This document shows, in pieces, positions 1 to 7,352 of a DNA stretch of 64,000 bases. The notes under the pieces are model-generated. The model saw only the letters and a list, made by a program, of their open reading frames with translations, was not told where the DNA came from and ran no database searches. Numbering within the stretch: the stretch's first letter is position 1; each line of letters opens with the position of its first letter. Both the position numbers and the translations under genes were made by a program. The DNA is from Paraburkholderia kirstenboschensis (GTDB taxonomy: Bacteria; Pseudomonadota; Gammaproteobacteria; Burkholderiales; Burkholderiaceae), in the NCBI RefSeq assembly GCF_904848585.1, contig NZ_CAJHCR010000027.1, forward strand, positions 1-64,000, read 5' to 3'.

Positions 1-165
1 TTCGATGACCACGCCCACCAGATCTTCGCGGTGCGGCGCCAGCGCCGCCCGGATCTGCACCGGATCGTTCGGCAACCGTCGCTGGTAGACAACCCGGTCA
101 GCGTCATCGCTAACGACGATCACACTGTTATTCGAGTGCAGGTCGATTCCACTTAACTTATTCAT
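1..165 (-). CDS. IS110-family transposase, N-terminal part (cut by window edge)
   Basis: The reverse strand reads 55 codons starting MNKLSGIDLHSNNSVIVV, the opening of an IS110-type DEDD transposase. The first aspartate of the RuvC-like catalytic core (GIDLHSNN) is present. The start is supported by AGGAGG placed 5 bases upstream of the ATG at 165. The remainder of the gene lies outside the window to the left, so intactness cannot be judged. IS110 enzymes move circular intermediates and are now known to use a bridge RNA encoded in the flanks. No flank interpretation is possible here because only one end of the gene is visible. Confidence 0.85.
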   Translation of the reverse strand, partial: MNKLSGIDLHSNNSVIVVSDDADRVVYQRRLPNDPVQIRAALAPHREDLVGVVIE

Positions 166-328
166 GCCGGCCTCCTGTGCGTCACGTCGGTGTTCGCACC
201 CTGACTGTACGCCGGCCGCTCGATTGGAACGGAGGGAGGTCGGCTATATGATTATCAGAACCGCGACATGCGCTTCTCCGGTCCGGGCGAGGCCCGCCGG
301 GCGGTCGGTACTCCGGTGCTTCAAGTAC

Positions 329-793
329 TCACGCCACCTTTGTGATCATCAGCCAGAAGATGCCGAGGAACGCGAAGAATGCAACCGCGCCGAGAGCGGC
401 CCATATCGACAACATCTGCCAGTACGCGGCGCTCAACGGTTGGCCGGTGTCGGCGTTCACGCGGGCACAGGCGGCGAGGCGCATCTGCAGAAACACGACC
501 GGCAGCCAGCAGGCAATGGCCAACGCATAGAGCGTGATCGACCAGGCAAGCCACCGGCTGCCGAGCTGCATGCCCGCCAGATGTACGAGATACAGACCAG
601 TGGCCGGCTGCAGCATCGCCGTGGGCGTGGTGAACAGCCAGTCGGCGAGCACGACCAGCTTCGTGACGCGCGCCACGGTCTTCGCATCGCGGCCAAGGCT
701 TGTCAGAAGCATGTAGAAGGCCGAGCCAATGCCCGTGCCGAACAGAATCGTGGACGAAAGCACGTGCAGCCACTTAATGACGAGGTAAGTCAT
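329..793 (-). CDS. DUF2269 family integral membrane protein
   Basis: This is a 154-residue protein with four hydrophobic segments (about residues 5-25, 50-75, 80-105 and 128-152). It starts MTYLVIKWLHVLSSTILFGT, typical of the DUF2269 family. The function of the family is not established. It begins 7 bases after the stop of the upstream SDR/DoxX-like gene on the same strand, so the two are almost certainly one transcript. That pairing is seen elsewhere in Burkholderiaceae, to my recollection. Length fits the family and no lesion is visible. The 163 bases between its end and the IS110 fragment hold nothing I recognise. Confidence 0.75.
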   Translation of the reverse strand: MTYLVIKWLHVLSSTILFGTGIGSAFYMLLTSLGRDAKTVARVTKLVVLADWLFTTPTAMLQPATGLYLVHLAGMQLGSRWLAWSITLYALAIACWLPVVFLQMRLAACARVNADTGQPLSAAYWQMLSIWAALGAVAFFAFLGIFWLMITKVA

Positions 794-800
794 GGGTCAC

Positions 801-2147
801 TCAGGCGTTCGTGCATGGTTGGATCGCCCGGCCGGAGCCTCCGTCGAACTGGATCAGCATGACCAGCAGCGCGATCATGGGCAGGTTCTTCGAGAGCGGC
901 CCGTATGGATGCAGCCAGAACTCCGGCAAGCGCCAACTGATCAGCGCCGTATAAAGCACAATCAGCACGATTTGCAGCGCCCAGAGCCGGGCGCGCGGGC
1001 CAAGGCGGCTCGGCCACGCGAGCGAGAGCACGCCGAAGACGAGATCGAGGAAAGCCGCGCCGTAAAGCAGCAAGGGACCGAGAGCCGCCGGCGCGCCTAC
1101 CCGCGCGAGCAGCTCCAGGCTGGAGGCGCGGGGATACAGGCCTGCCGACACGATTGCCGTCCAGATCCACACCGCCGCAATGGAAGCGCGCAGCAACGGC
1201 AGCAGCCACATCAAACGCGCCGGTGCGCCGAAACGTTCGGGCTCGACAGGCATCTGCGACAGGGCACGCGGCGCCCTGCCGACCACGCTCTCGAAGCGGT
1301 CACTCGGTGCGACGTTGCCGCGCTCGAGCATCGCGAGCGCGTCGGCGTTCATCAGCGAGCCGGGCAGAAGTGCACTGAGCCGGGTTGTCAGCCTGACCAG
1401 CGCCATTGGCACGGGCACGAACCAGCCATACGAGCCGCCGGCGATGTGGCGCAAGACGGCAAGATACTCCTTCAGCGTCATCGGCTCTTTGCCAACAGCG
1501 GCGACCCGGGGCGACGCCACCGAGACCGCGGCCGATGCCTCGGGAGCCGGCGCGGCAAGCGCGCCCGCCACGATCAGCGCGACGACATCGTCGATATGAA
1601 CCGGCTGGATGAGCTGTGCGCCCGCGCCCGGCAGCGGCACCACCGGCAGTGCGGCCCACGCCGCGAAAAACTGGGTGCTGCGGCCCTCCGGCGCAAACAC
1701 GAGCGACGGCTGCACGATCAGGGCCGACACCGGCAGAGCAAGCAATGCCTCGTCGGCGGCGAGCTTGCTGCGGTGATATGCGCTTTGCGCATCCGCGTCG
1801 GCGCCGAGTGCCGAAATCTGCACGATGCGCCGCACCCCCGCGGCGACGGCTGCTTTGAACAGCACGGCGGGCGCATCGGTGTGCAGTTGCTGGAACTCCT
1901 TGCCGGTTGCGTCGTTGAAGATGCCCACGGCATTGATCACAACATCGACGCCCGCTAACTGCGGCACCATGCTTGCTACATCGCGAAGACCGGAGAAGTC
2001 GAGTTGGACGAGGCGGCAGCCGCGCAAGCGCGGCGCGGCGGCGACGGGATCGCGCACGCCGCACACGACCGAATGGCCCGCTGCGACAAGCGCATCGGCG
2101 ACTCGGGCTCCAATCATACCGGTCGCACCGGTGAGGAATATCACCAT
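801..2147 (-). CDS. NAD(P)-binding SDR fused to a DoxX-like membrane domain
   Basis: The 448-residue product starts MVIFLTGATGMIGARVA. The TGATGMIG Rossmann loop at residues 6-13 requires the ATG at 2147; the 34 codons open upstream are not conserved-looking. Residues 1 to about 300 resemble atypical extended SDRs of the NmrA/NAD-dependent epimerase type, with a YHRSK stretch near residue 127 as the probable Tyr-x3-Lys pair. The last about 130 residues hold four membrane segments of DoxX-like type ending HPYGPLSKNLPMIALLVM. The substrate is unknown. It leads the operon with the DUF2269 gene. The start overlaps the first bases of the divergent gene at 2146. Confidence 0.75.
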   Translation of the reverse strand: MVIFLTGATGMIGARVADALVAAGHSVVCGVRDPVAAAPRLRGCRLVQLDFSGLRDVASMVPQLAGVDVVINAVGIFNDATGKEFQQLHTDAPAVLFKAAVAAGVRRIVQISALGADADAQSAYHRSKLAADEALLALPVSALIVQPSLVFAPEGRSTQFFAAWAALPVVPLPGAGAQLIQPVHIDDVVALIVAGALAAPAPEASAAVSVASPRVAAVGKEPMTLKEYLAVLRHIAGGSYGWFVPVPMALVRLTTRLSALLPGSLMNADALAMLERGNVAPSDRFESVVGRAPRALSQMPVEPERFGAPARLMWLLPLLRASIAAVWIWTAIVSAGLYPRASSLELLARVGAPAALGPLLLYGAAFLDLVFGVLSLAWPSRLGPRARLWALQIVLIVLYTALISWRLPEFWLHPYGPLSKNLPMIALLVMLIQFDGGSGRAIQPCTNA

Positions 2148-2694
2148 GGATCTGGACGTTAGACCGTTGGAAGATGTCGTGCTGCCCGGCCTCGTTGCCG
2201 GGGTGCTGTCAACCCTGGCGCTGGGTGCATGCGCACGCCTGATCGGCAAGCGCTCGACCGCGCCCGTGAGCGCCGTGAGCCACTGGGTCTGGCCGCAAGA
2301 AGTGAACCAGACGGCGCGCCCCCGTGCACGGCATCTTCTGACGGGTCTTGCGATCCATCATCTGATGTCAGTCGGATGGGCGGCCGTCAATGCGTTCACG
2401 CTTGCCGCCATTCAGGAGAACGTCCGGCCTTGCCGCAGCTCGCGCTCAGAGCGTCGCCAGCGTTTCGCGCTAGCGACCGCTCTCACGGTCGTCGCGGCGT
2501 TCAGCGACTACGTGGTCGTTCCTAAGCGCTTCACGCCAGGTTTTGAATTCCATCTGAAAGTGCCGCACATCGCATCGGTGTATGTCGCGTTTGGCGCCGG
2601 ACTGGTCGCGCCCTTCGTCGTCGAAGATTTTTGCCGGATGCGGCGGCTAGCTGCCGGGCGGCGATCAGCCGACGGCAACACGCCCTCGGACTAA
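2146..2694 (+). CDS. Hypothetical membrane protein, divergent from the SDR gene
   Basis: The reading frame gives 182 residues from ATG 2146. Hydrophobic stretches lie around residues 12-30 and 58-75, 110-125 and 140-158, and the tail is basic and polar. I do not recognise the family. The first two bases of its ATG are shared with the complementary start codon of the minus-strand SDR gene, so both cannot carry their own ribosome site upstream in the usual way without lying inside the other gene. A later in-frame TTG or GTG (codons 8 and 12) may be the true start. The frame contains no obvious lesion and is hydrophobic where a membrane protein should be, which argues for a real gene. Confidence 0.45.
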   Translation: MDLDVRPLEDVVLPGLVAGVLSTLALGACARLIGKRSTAPVSAVSHWVWPQEVNQTARPRARHLLTGLAIHHLMSVGWAAVNAFTLAAIQENVRPCRSSRSERRQRFALATALTVVAAFSDYVVVPKRFTPGFEFHLKVPHIASVYVAFGAGLVAPFVVEDFCRMRRLAAGRRSADGNTPSD

Positions 2695-2812
2695 TCGAAT
2701 CCAGGCGTTAGGAGTGGTAGATGACTTTCGCTTGCGTCACCTGCTGCGTACGTGAGGCCGGCTGGAGAAAGTGGAAGCAAACATCTCGTAAAATTGAGGA
2801 ATGGAGGCATAC

Positions 2813-3060
2813 ATGAACCGAATTCCGAAAGCCGTCTACACGAAGGAATTCCGTGAAGAGGCGGTGAAGCTTGCGATGACCGAAGGCGTTGGCGTATCGG
2901 AGGCTGCGCATAGGCTGTCGATATGGATGAAGACGGTGGCAAACTAGGTGCGTGCTGCGAAGGCAGGCAAGCTGGAGCACGTAGGTCAGCATCAAAAGCC
3001 GCTGACGGAGATCGAAGCCGGACTCGAGCGAGTCAAGCGGGAGCTGGCCGAAATTGGAAC
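2813..3060 (+). pseudogene. IS3-family orfA remnant with in-frame stop
   Basis: A GGAGG-preceded ATG opens a frame beginning MNRIPKAVYTKEFREEAVKL, the helix-turn-helix N-terminus of an IS3-group OrfA. After codon 44 (TVAN) a TAG replaces the conserved tryptophan of the LANWV motif. The same frame then continues VRAAKAGKLEHVGQHQKPL and RVKRELAEI, which is the leucine-zipper part of OrfA. Beyond about 3060 similarity fades and no OrfB with a DDE triad can be read. The element is therefore a dead fragment. No terminal inverted repeats could be identified. Confidence 0.75.
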
Positions 3061-3527
3061 GGAGCGCCGGTCTGCGTTTGGTCATTTGCTCGGCCCACCC
3101 TTATCCGAAGGACCGCGCGAGATTGCGTCCGTCGGCAGGCATGGCCGATGCGCGGCTCCTCACGCGCCGACGCCCGACAAGCAGGCGCGTCAGGCGTCAA
3201 CAGCAAGCGCTTGTGGTACAAGCGCTTGCATCGGTGTCCGAGCCGCGACGCACAGATGGATAACAAATGCAAACTTTACGCGCAAACCTTCAGGCAGCGC
3301 TGGGTAGTCGCCTTCGACAAGTCACCGAATGGTGTCGCGGACAGTACTGCCGGGTCACCGCCTGACGGTGATGCACCTGGCAGCTGGCTCACGGACGGCG
3401 GGCTGACCGCAATGGACCAAAAAAAGGTGCGATACATTGTTCGGCTCGTAAATGGCGAGTGTCGATCGGCTCGTGAACGCGCTTTCTCGCGAGCGCCTTA
3501 GGGCAGCTACTGCTGCGGATTCCTGGC
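3061..3527. other. 467 bp with no recognisable gene
   Basis: Frames here are open by chance but their translations are arginine-rich and unlike any family I know. The stretch follows the IS3 relic directly and may be eroded OrfB, but the DDE signature residues cannot be found in any frame. Confidence 0.4.
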
Positions 3528-3827
3528 ATGGAACGACGCATCGTTTTCTACGTGCATTGCGCATGTGGAAGTCGCGGGTCCATTGTAGAGTTGTGCGGGC
3601 CACAGCGTGGCACCGTTGACGTTGGGCGATCCCGGTTCTTGCTTCGGGGGCTGTCCCGTGACGGCGAGTATTGCGGAGGCAACGAGGTCTTCGCCCGATT
3701 AAAGCCTGCATGTCAGAACTGCGGGCAAACAATGCGACCGGCGAGTGTCGTCGGTGTTAGCGAACTAGGGCAGATGGCTGTCATTGCGCCGGGGTCGTAT
3801 CGGGGTGGCTGCTGCATCGATCGATAG
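3528..3827 (+). CDS. Small cysteine-motif protein, probable truncated copy
   Basis: This 99-residue frame starts MERRIVFYVHCACGSRGSIVE and later carries PACQNCGQTMRPASVVGVSE. The CxC near residue 11 and CxxC near residue 79 suggest a zinc-ribbon-like fold. A clearly related but broken copy lies on the minus strand at 13915-14366, sharing the start (MEKRTIFYLQCQCG) and the block SVVGVSEPGQVAVIAP. That second copy runs on for about 50 residues more, whereas this one changes to unrelated sequence after VIAPG and stops, so it is probably 3-prime truncated. No good ribosome site is seen. The function is unknown. Confidence 0.45.
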   Translation: MERRIVFYVHCACGSRGSIVELCGPQRGTVDVGRSRFLLRGLSRDGEYCGGNEVFARLKPACQNCGQTMRPASVVGVSELGQMAVIAPGSYRGGCCIDR

Positions 3828-3853
3828 CATGATCGGTCTTAACCTGTATCCGT

Positions 3854-4360
3854 TCAGCTTCGGCTGCGGAAGGTAACGCGCGTGTTGCAGGGAGGGGGAT
3901 GGAGTGGCAGGCCTGCGGCGTTTCGGCACGCATGTCGGTGACAAAACCAGCTGACGCGGCTGTAGCCCAACGTCGCAAAGAACGCCGCGAGCATCCGGTG
4001 TTTGTGCCCCGCCTTGGACACTGGACCCAGTCGCATCTGCATCTGATGGCTTGGAGCTGTCTCGAATCTGACCACCGGGTCGGGGCGTGCAACGGGTCGA
4101 AGCTTCGGCAGACACTGCTGCACCCGGTGGAATGCACCTGTGTAGTCGCTCCTCAATTTCCCGCTTGTGCACCATCGGCCGGGATCCAGTCCGGCTTCGC
4201 TGCTTCGACGCGCCGCTGCTGGTGGCTTTCGAAGCGCAACCCTGCTGAGGACTGGCTGACGGGCCTCGCGCAGCAGCGGGCCCGATTCCGGATACTTCCT
4301 GACTGTGTTGAGTGCCATGACGGTCTCGATCGCGATGTCCCGAAGGCCGTTTTCCTGCGA
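3854..4360 (-). pseudogene. istA-like: IS21-family IstA transposase remnant
   Basis: One reverse-strand frame reads GLRDIAIETVMALNTVRKY, an eroded version of the IstA helix-turn-helix region. It is followed about 70 codons on by PDPVVRFETAPSHQMQ and then AFFATLGYSRVSWF. These match the conserved path into the IstA DDE domain (EPVVRFET, QMQ, ATLGFSRAS). The intervening sequence is shortened and the frame ends soon after the last match, so the catalytic region is missing and no IstB gene follows. This is established family knowledge applied to a decayed sequence. Exact ends are approximate. Confidence 0.65.
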
Positions 4361-4947
4361 CGCAGGATCTCATTTCCATGTACTCCGCTCTCTGCTCACG
4401 GGCCGCCCAAAACGGAGCAATCCCTACAACGAGGTGTATCAATTCCAACCGCGTTGCTGGAAGTGACGGTGCAACGCAGCTTGGCTCTGCGGTACCGGCA
4501 TCGCGGCGCGTCTGATGGCCGAACGCGCCGAGGCGGCTGTGATCCGGATTGGCACCAGAAGTCCGCGGCCGCAAACGCCGCGCATCTGCCGGGCGTTGAT
4601 CTTCGATTCCGTTTCGGTGCCCCTATAGTTTCGCGGTACTGGCCGACAATTTGAAAAAGCAAGCCGTTGCGGAATATTTGCGGGTCCAGTCGCATCGCAC
4701 CTCGCCTGACAAGCGCGCCGCAATCCCAGCCGGTTGCTTTGTTGCGCCCACGGGTGGTTGAACGGTCCACATGTCGACAGTCGACTGAGCATCCGCACCC
4801 GCCGCTGCGTGTCTGACAAGGTTTCGACCAGGCTGCGAACCCGGGGCACGAGTTACTCGTTGCCGCTGTAGTGGCGTATCCAGGCTGGCGCAGCCCGGTC
4901 GCTCGGTACGGTTCATCGGTTGTCTGGTTGGGCACAGGAAGCTTGTC
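4361..4947. other. 587 bp without a supportable gene
   Basis: Minus-strand frames of 130-180 codons cross this stretch, but all three give arginine- and proline-rich translations without motifs. It lies between an IS21 relic and a broken DUF3460 gene and is best regarded as eroded DNA. Confidence 0.4.
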
Positions 4948-5142
4948 TCAAAGCAATGCACGGCCCTCCATCTGCTTTTTGTCGACGTCCGGGTGCGTCG
5001 ACTTGTACTGGTTGAGAAACTGTTGGAAGGGCGACACATACAGCCCTTTCACAGCAGCGGACCAGTGGTTCGGTGAACGGTTGAATAGCTTCATTTTCGA
5101 GTTTCTCGCGGTTGCGACGTTGGTCTGGCCGACATTCGGCAA
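4948..5142 (-). pseudogene. DUF3460-like small protein, C-terminus lost to a stop
   Basis: The frame contains YVSPFQQFLNQYKSTHPDVD and KKQMEGRALL, matching the conserved body of DUF3460 proteins, which normally continue GRALLWDK. Here the tryptophan codon is TGA, and the next codons still read DK, so a TGG to TGA change has removed the last about 25 residues. N-terminal residues before about LYVSPF look foreign, so the start is uncertain; ATG 5142 or 5094 are both open. DUF3460 proteins are small and uncharacterised and are common in beta-proteobacteria. Almost certainly non-functional or truncated. Confidence 0.6.
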
Positions 5143-5486
5143 TCTACTGTGCCGAGAGCGTCCCAGCTAACGGTATGCCAGCTGACGATCACCATGCGCG
5201 GGGCGCGTCCATGCACCTGTCGCCTACCCGGGCGACTACGATCGTCTGTGGCACGCGCAATGCGCACAGCTGCATAGCGGTGCGCTAGACGACAGGTCGA
5301 AGCAGGGTCCGGCCGGCTCTGCACCAGCCAGCGGAAGGCGCACCGGATGCGGCAGAAGACTCTGACGTTGGTGTCAATCCGATAGGGCGCTTTCAAGAGA
5401 GGGCAGGAGCACTGCCCCTTACATCTGTTTCACGATCCGTCGGCGTCTTCACCATACCTGTACAACGGAATGGATGGAGATATGGA
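5143..5486. other. Intergenic, nothing recognised
   Basis: 344 bp between the DUF3460 relic and the DUF892 gene. No promoter, repeat or RNA gene could be identified by eye. Confidence 0.4.
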
Positions 5487-5975
5487 ATGACACCGCAAGA
5501 CCATCTGGTGGACTGGCTACGTGATGCGTACGCGATGGAAGTGAAGGCAGAGGCAATGCTTGGAGGGCTGGTGTCCCGTCTCGAGGTTTACCCCAGCGTC
5601 CGAATGTGGATCGAGCAACACTTGCGGGAAACGGTTGGTCAGCAGGCTTTGCTCGAAAGCGGTCTGCGTCGTCTCGCCAGTGGTCCTTCGCTGCTAAAGG
5701 GCATGGCCGGAGAGATGGCGGCGTTTGGACAGGTAGTCGCCGGAATGACTGTCCGCGACGAAGTCATCAAAGGTGCAATGAACGCATACGTTTTTGAACA
5801 CACGGAGGTCGCCGCGTACAAACTTGCTGACGAGCTTGTGTCGGGCGGGTTAGCGTCTGAGGTCTACCTTAAGGGCTGCGGTCCGGCCCCCCGACGCGGC
5901 GACGGATCAAAGAACAGAGTCCCATTAAGCATGGATGCCGAGGTGTATTGCTCAATTGCGCGACTCGCGAGATGA
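5487..5975 (+). pseudogene. DUF892 (YciE-like) ferritin-fold protein, C-terminally degenerate copy
   Basis: The 162-residue frame starts MTPQDHLVDWLRDAYAMEVKAE and stays close to the intact paralogue at 16939 through the segment AFGQVVAGMTVRDEVIKGAMNAYVFEHTEVAAYK. After that it diverges (LADELVSGGLASEVYLKGCG) and loses the last about 50 residues that carry the final ferritin-like helix in the paralogue. Glutamates of the first helices are kept. DUF892 proteins are stress-induced, four-helix ferritin-like proteins of uncertain activity. The start has GGAGATATGGA just before the ATG. A frameshift or replacement near 5830 probably inactivated it. Confidence 0.7.
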
Positions 5976-6058
5976 AACTCCGCCGAGCGGCGCCAGTCAA
6001 GGGCATGGTTGCAATCTGGTGCAGAATCTGGACCGGGGCGTCCTTGAAGGAGGCAGAA

Positions 6059-6328
6059 ATGCAACAGCTAGATACGAGGATGGAGCGGACCATGCGGGCG
6101 GTTCATCGCGGATACGTGATTGACGCCCGCGGCTGGCGCGATCCGATTGACGGATGGGTAGCGCGCGCGGATGTAAGGTTAAGGGGGCGTCCGGTTATCC
6201 TGGAAAAGGACAACCACACGCGCTCATGGCCGACCAGAGAACAGGCCATACGAGCGGCTCTTGAGCGGGCGCAATATCTGATCGATTGCCGCGAGGTGCC
6301 GACAGCACCGTACGGACGTGTGGGCTGA
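6059..6328 (+). CDS. Hypothetical 89-residue protein
   Basis: I chose ATG 6059 because GGAGG lies 6 bases upstream. The longer open frame from 5948 begins inside the decayed DUF892 tail. The protein contains HRGYVIDARGWRDPIDGWVA and VRLRGRPVILEKDNH, a pattern of short beta strands followed by a helix (REQAIRAALERAQYLID). It resembles small Burkholderia stress-associated proteins of about 90 residues that I cannot name precisely. It follows a DUF892 gene and precedes a two-component block, a neighbourhood common for such genes. No lesion is visible. Confidence 0.6.
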   Translation: MQQLDTRMERTMRAVHRGYVIDARGWRDPIDGWVARADVRLRGRPVILEKDNHTRSWPTREQAIRAALERAQYLIDCREVPTAPYGRVG

Positions 6329-6365
6329 CGTCCGCCGGGCTGCGCCAGGTAATGGCCCCCGCGGT

Positions 6366-6473
6366 GTCGGGCGGCGGAAGTACGCAGCCCGAAGACCCGT
6401 CTCAGTTGTCCCGACCGATGCCAGATCCGATTGATGAGCGGTGCGCAGTCGTGCTGACGAAAGCAAGCGACGT
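6366..6473. repeat. Dispersed repeat, copy 1 (pairs with 13128-13232)
   Basis: About 105 bp, including the block from GATGCCAGATCCGATTGATG to CAGTCGTGCTGACG, recur nearly identically at 13128-13232. Both copies are on the same strand. The right boundary of both copies is the same (GCAAGCG). Here the boundary coincides with the point where a CheB reading frame is lost. The repeat is therefore likely the edge of a mobile or recombined segment. What it belongs to is unknown. Confidence 0.75.
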
Positions 6474-6657
6474 TGTCCATCGCATGCGCGACCGGCAAAG
6501 AACAAATGGGCGCTAGTAGCTCAGGCAGAAGACTGCGACGGGCACCAATATGCATGACAATCAACGTCGGGACGGTGAAATCCGCGGGGAGTGAAGACAG
6601 TAGCGTACGAAGTGCGTCGAGACCGCCCAATGACGTCCCGACGGCGACAATACGGTT
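6466..6657 (-). pseudogene. cheB-like: CheB methylesterase N-terminal fragment
   Basis: About 64 residues read NRIVAVGTSLGGLDALRTLL, then LIVMHIGARRSLLPELLAP, closely matching the start of the free CheB at 14752-15768 (DIVVVAASLGGLQALKKILS, VVMHIGAWPSLLPEV). The fragment includes the catalytic serine (GTSLGG) and histidine (VMHIG). It stops at the edge of the dispersed repeat at 6366-6473, and neither the catalytic aspartate nor the C-terminal zinc motif follows. It lies antisense to and just left of the receiver gene at 6839. Clearly a truncated paralogue. Confidence 0.8.
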
Positions 6658-6838
6658 CTTGTTATGCGGATAAGAATCCACCACCTGCCTCCGATAGTCT
6701 TTGCTCCCTGCCTTCGTCGGTTCTTGGGTTCCGGTATGCGGCGGCTGGTCGTTTCGGTCCACATGGATGGTCAGCAAGCGGTAGGCCTGGGAACGGGGCA
6801 TGCGGGGGAATCTCACCTGCATACGGATGAGAGTCGAC

Positions 6839-7249
6839 ATGAAAAGCGGAATCTGGACCGATAGGAAGGCGTCCCTGAACCGTCCGCTCCGCGTTCTGGT
6901 CGTCGATGATTATGCTGTTGGAGCTGAAGCCGTGGCACTCGCACTGACGATCGCCGGTCACGAGGCCCGCTTCGCGTTCGATGCAGACTCAGCCTTCCAG
7001 TGCATCGCATCCTGGACGCCGGACATTGCGGTGCTCGACATCAATATGCCGTCGCCGGACGGTTTCCAGCTTGCAGCGATTCTGCGTGCGGCCGACGGTA
7101 CAGGCGAGACCGTGCTGATAGCGTTTACCTCGCTGGATGAAGAAGCTGTACAGCCTCCTGGCCTGGCGGCAGGCTTCGATGCATTCTGTCGGAAAGGTGC
7201 CGGAACCGGCCCTCTACTTGACATCATTGCACGCCTTGCGCTTTCCTAG
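6839..7249 (+). CDS. Single-domain response regulator (REC)
   Basis: Starting at ATG 6839 the protein has 136 residues. It has the acidic pair at D23-D24 (VLVVDDYAVG), phospho-acceptor D67 (VLDINMPSPDG), the conserved Thr/Ser in AFTSLDE and the Lys of CRKGAG. It has no output domain, so it would act as a phosphate sink or by protein contact, like CheY or DivK. It stands 103 bases before the large CheB-CheR hybrid kinase on the same strand, so that kinase is the natural partner. Upstream in-frame ATGs at 6800 and 6830 are open but run into the antisense CheB relic and lack a better ribosome site. Confidence 0.85.
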   Translation: MKSGIWTDRKASLNRPLRVLVVDDYAVGAEAVALALTIAGHEARFAFDADSAFQCIASWTPDIAVLDINMPSPDGFQLAAILRAADGTGETVLIAFTSLDEEAVQPPGLAAGFDAFCRKGAGTGPLLDIIARLALS

Positions 7250-7352
7250 CCGGATAGCCTGCCCCGGCTGAGCGTCGAAATTTAAGCAATATGAGTTTGG
7301 TCGGCTGGGCGCTCCGCATTTGTCGCACATGCGTCAGTCGGTCGGAGGAAAT

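Noticed and set aside
164..862. Long plus-strand open frame opposite the DUF2269 gene
   Set aside because: Its translation is arginine-rich and motif-free, and the minus-strand DUF2269 gene explains the open frame.
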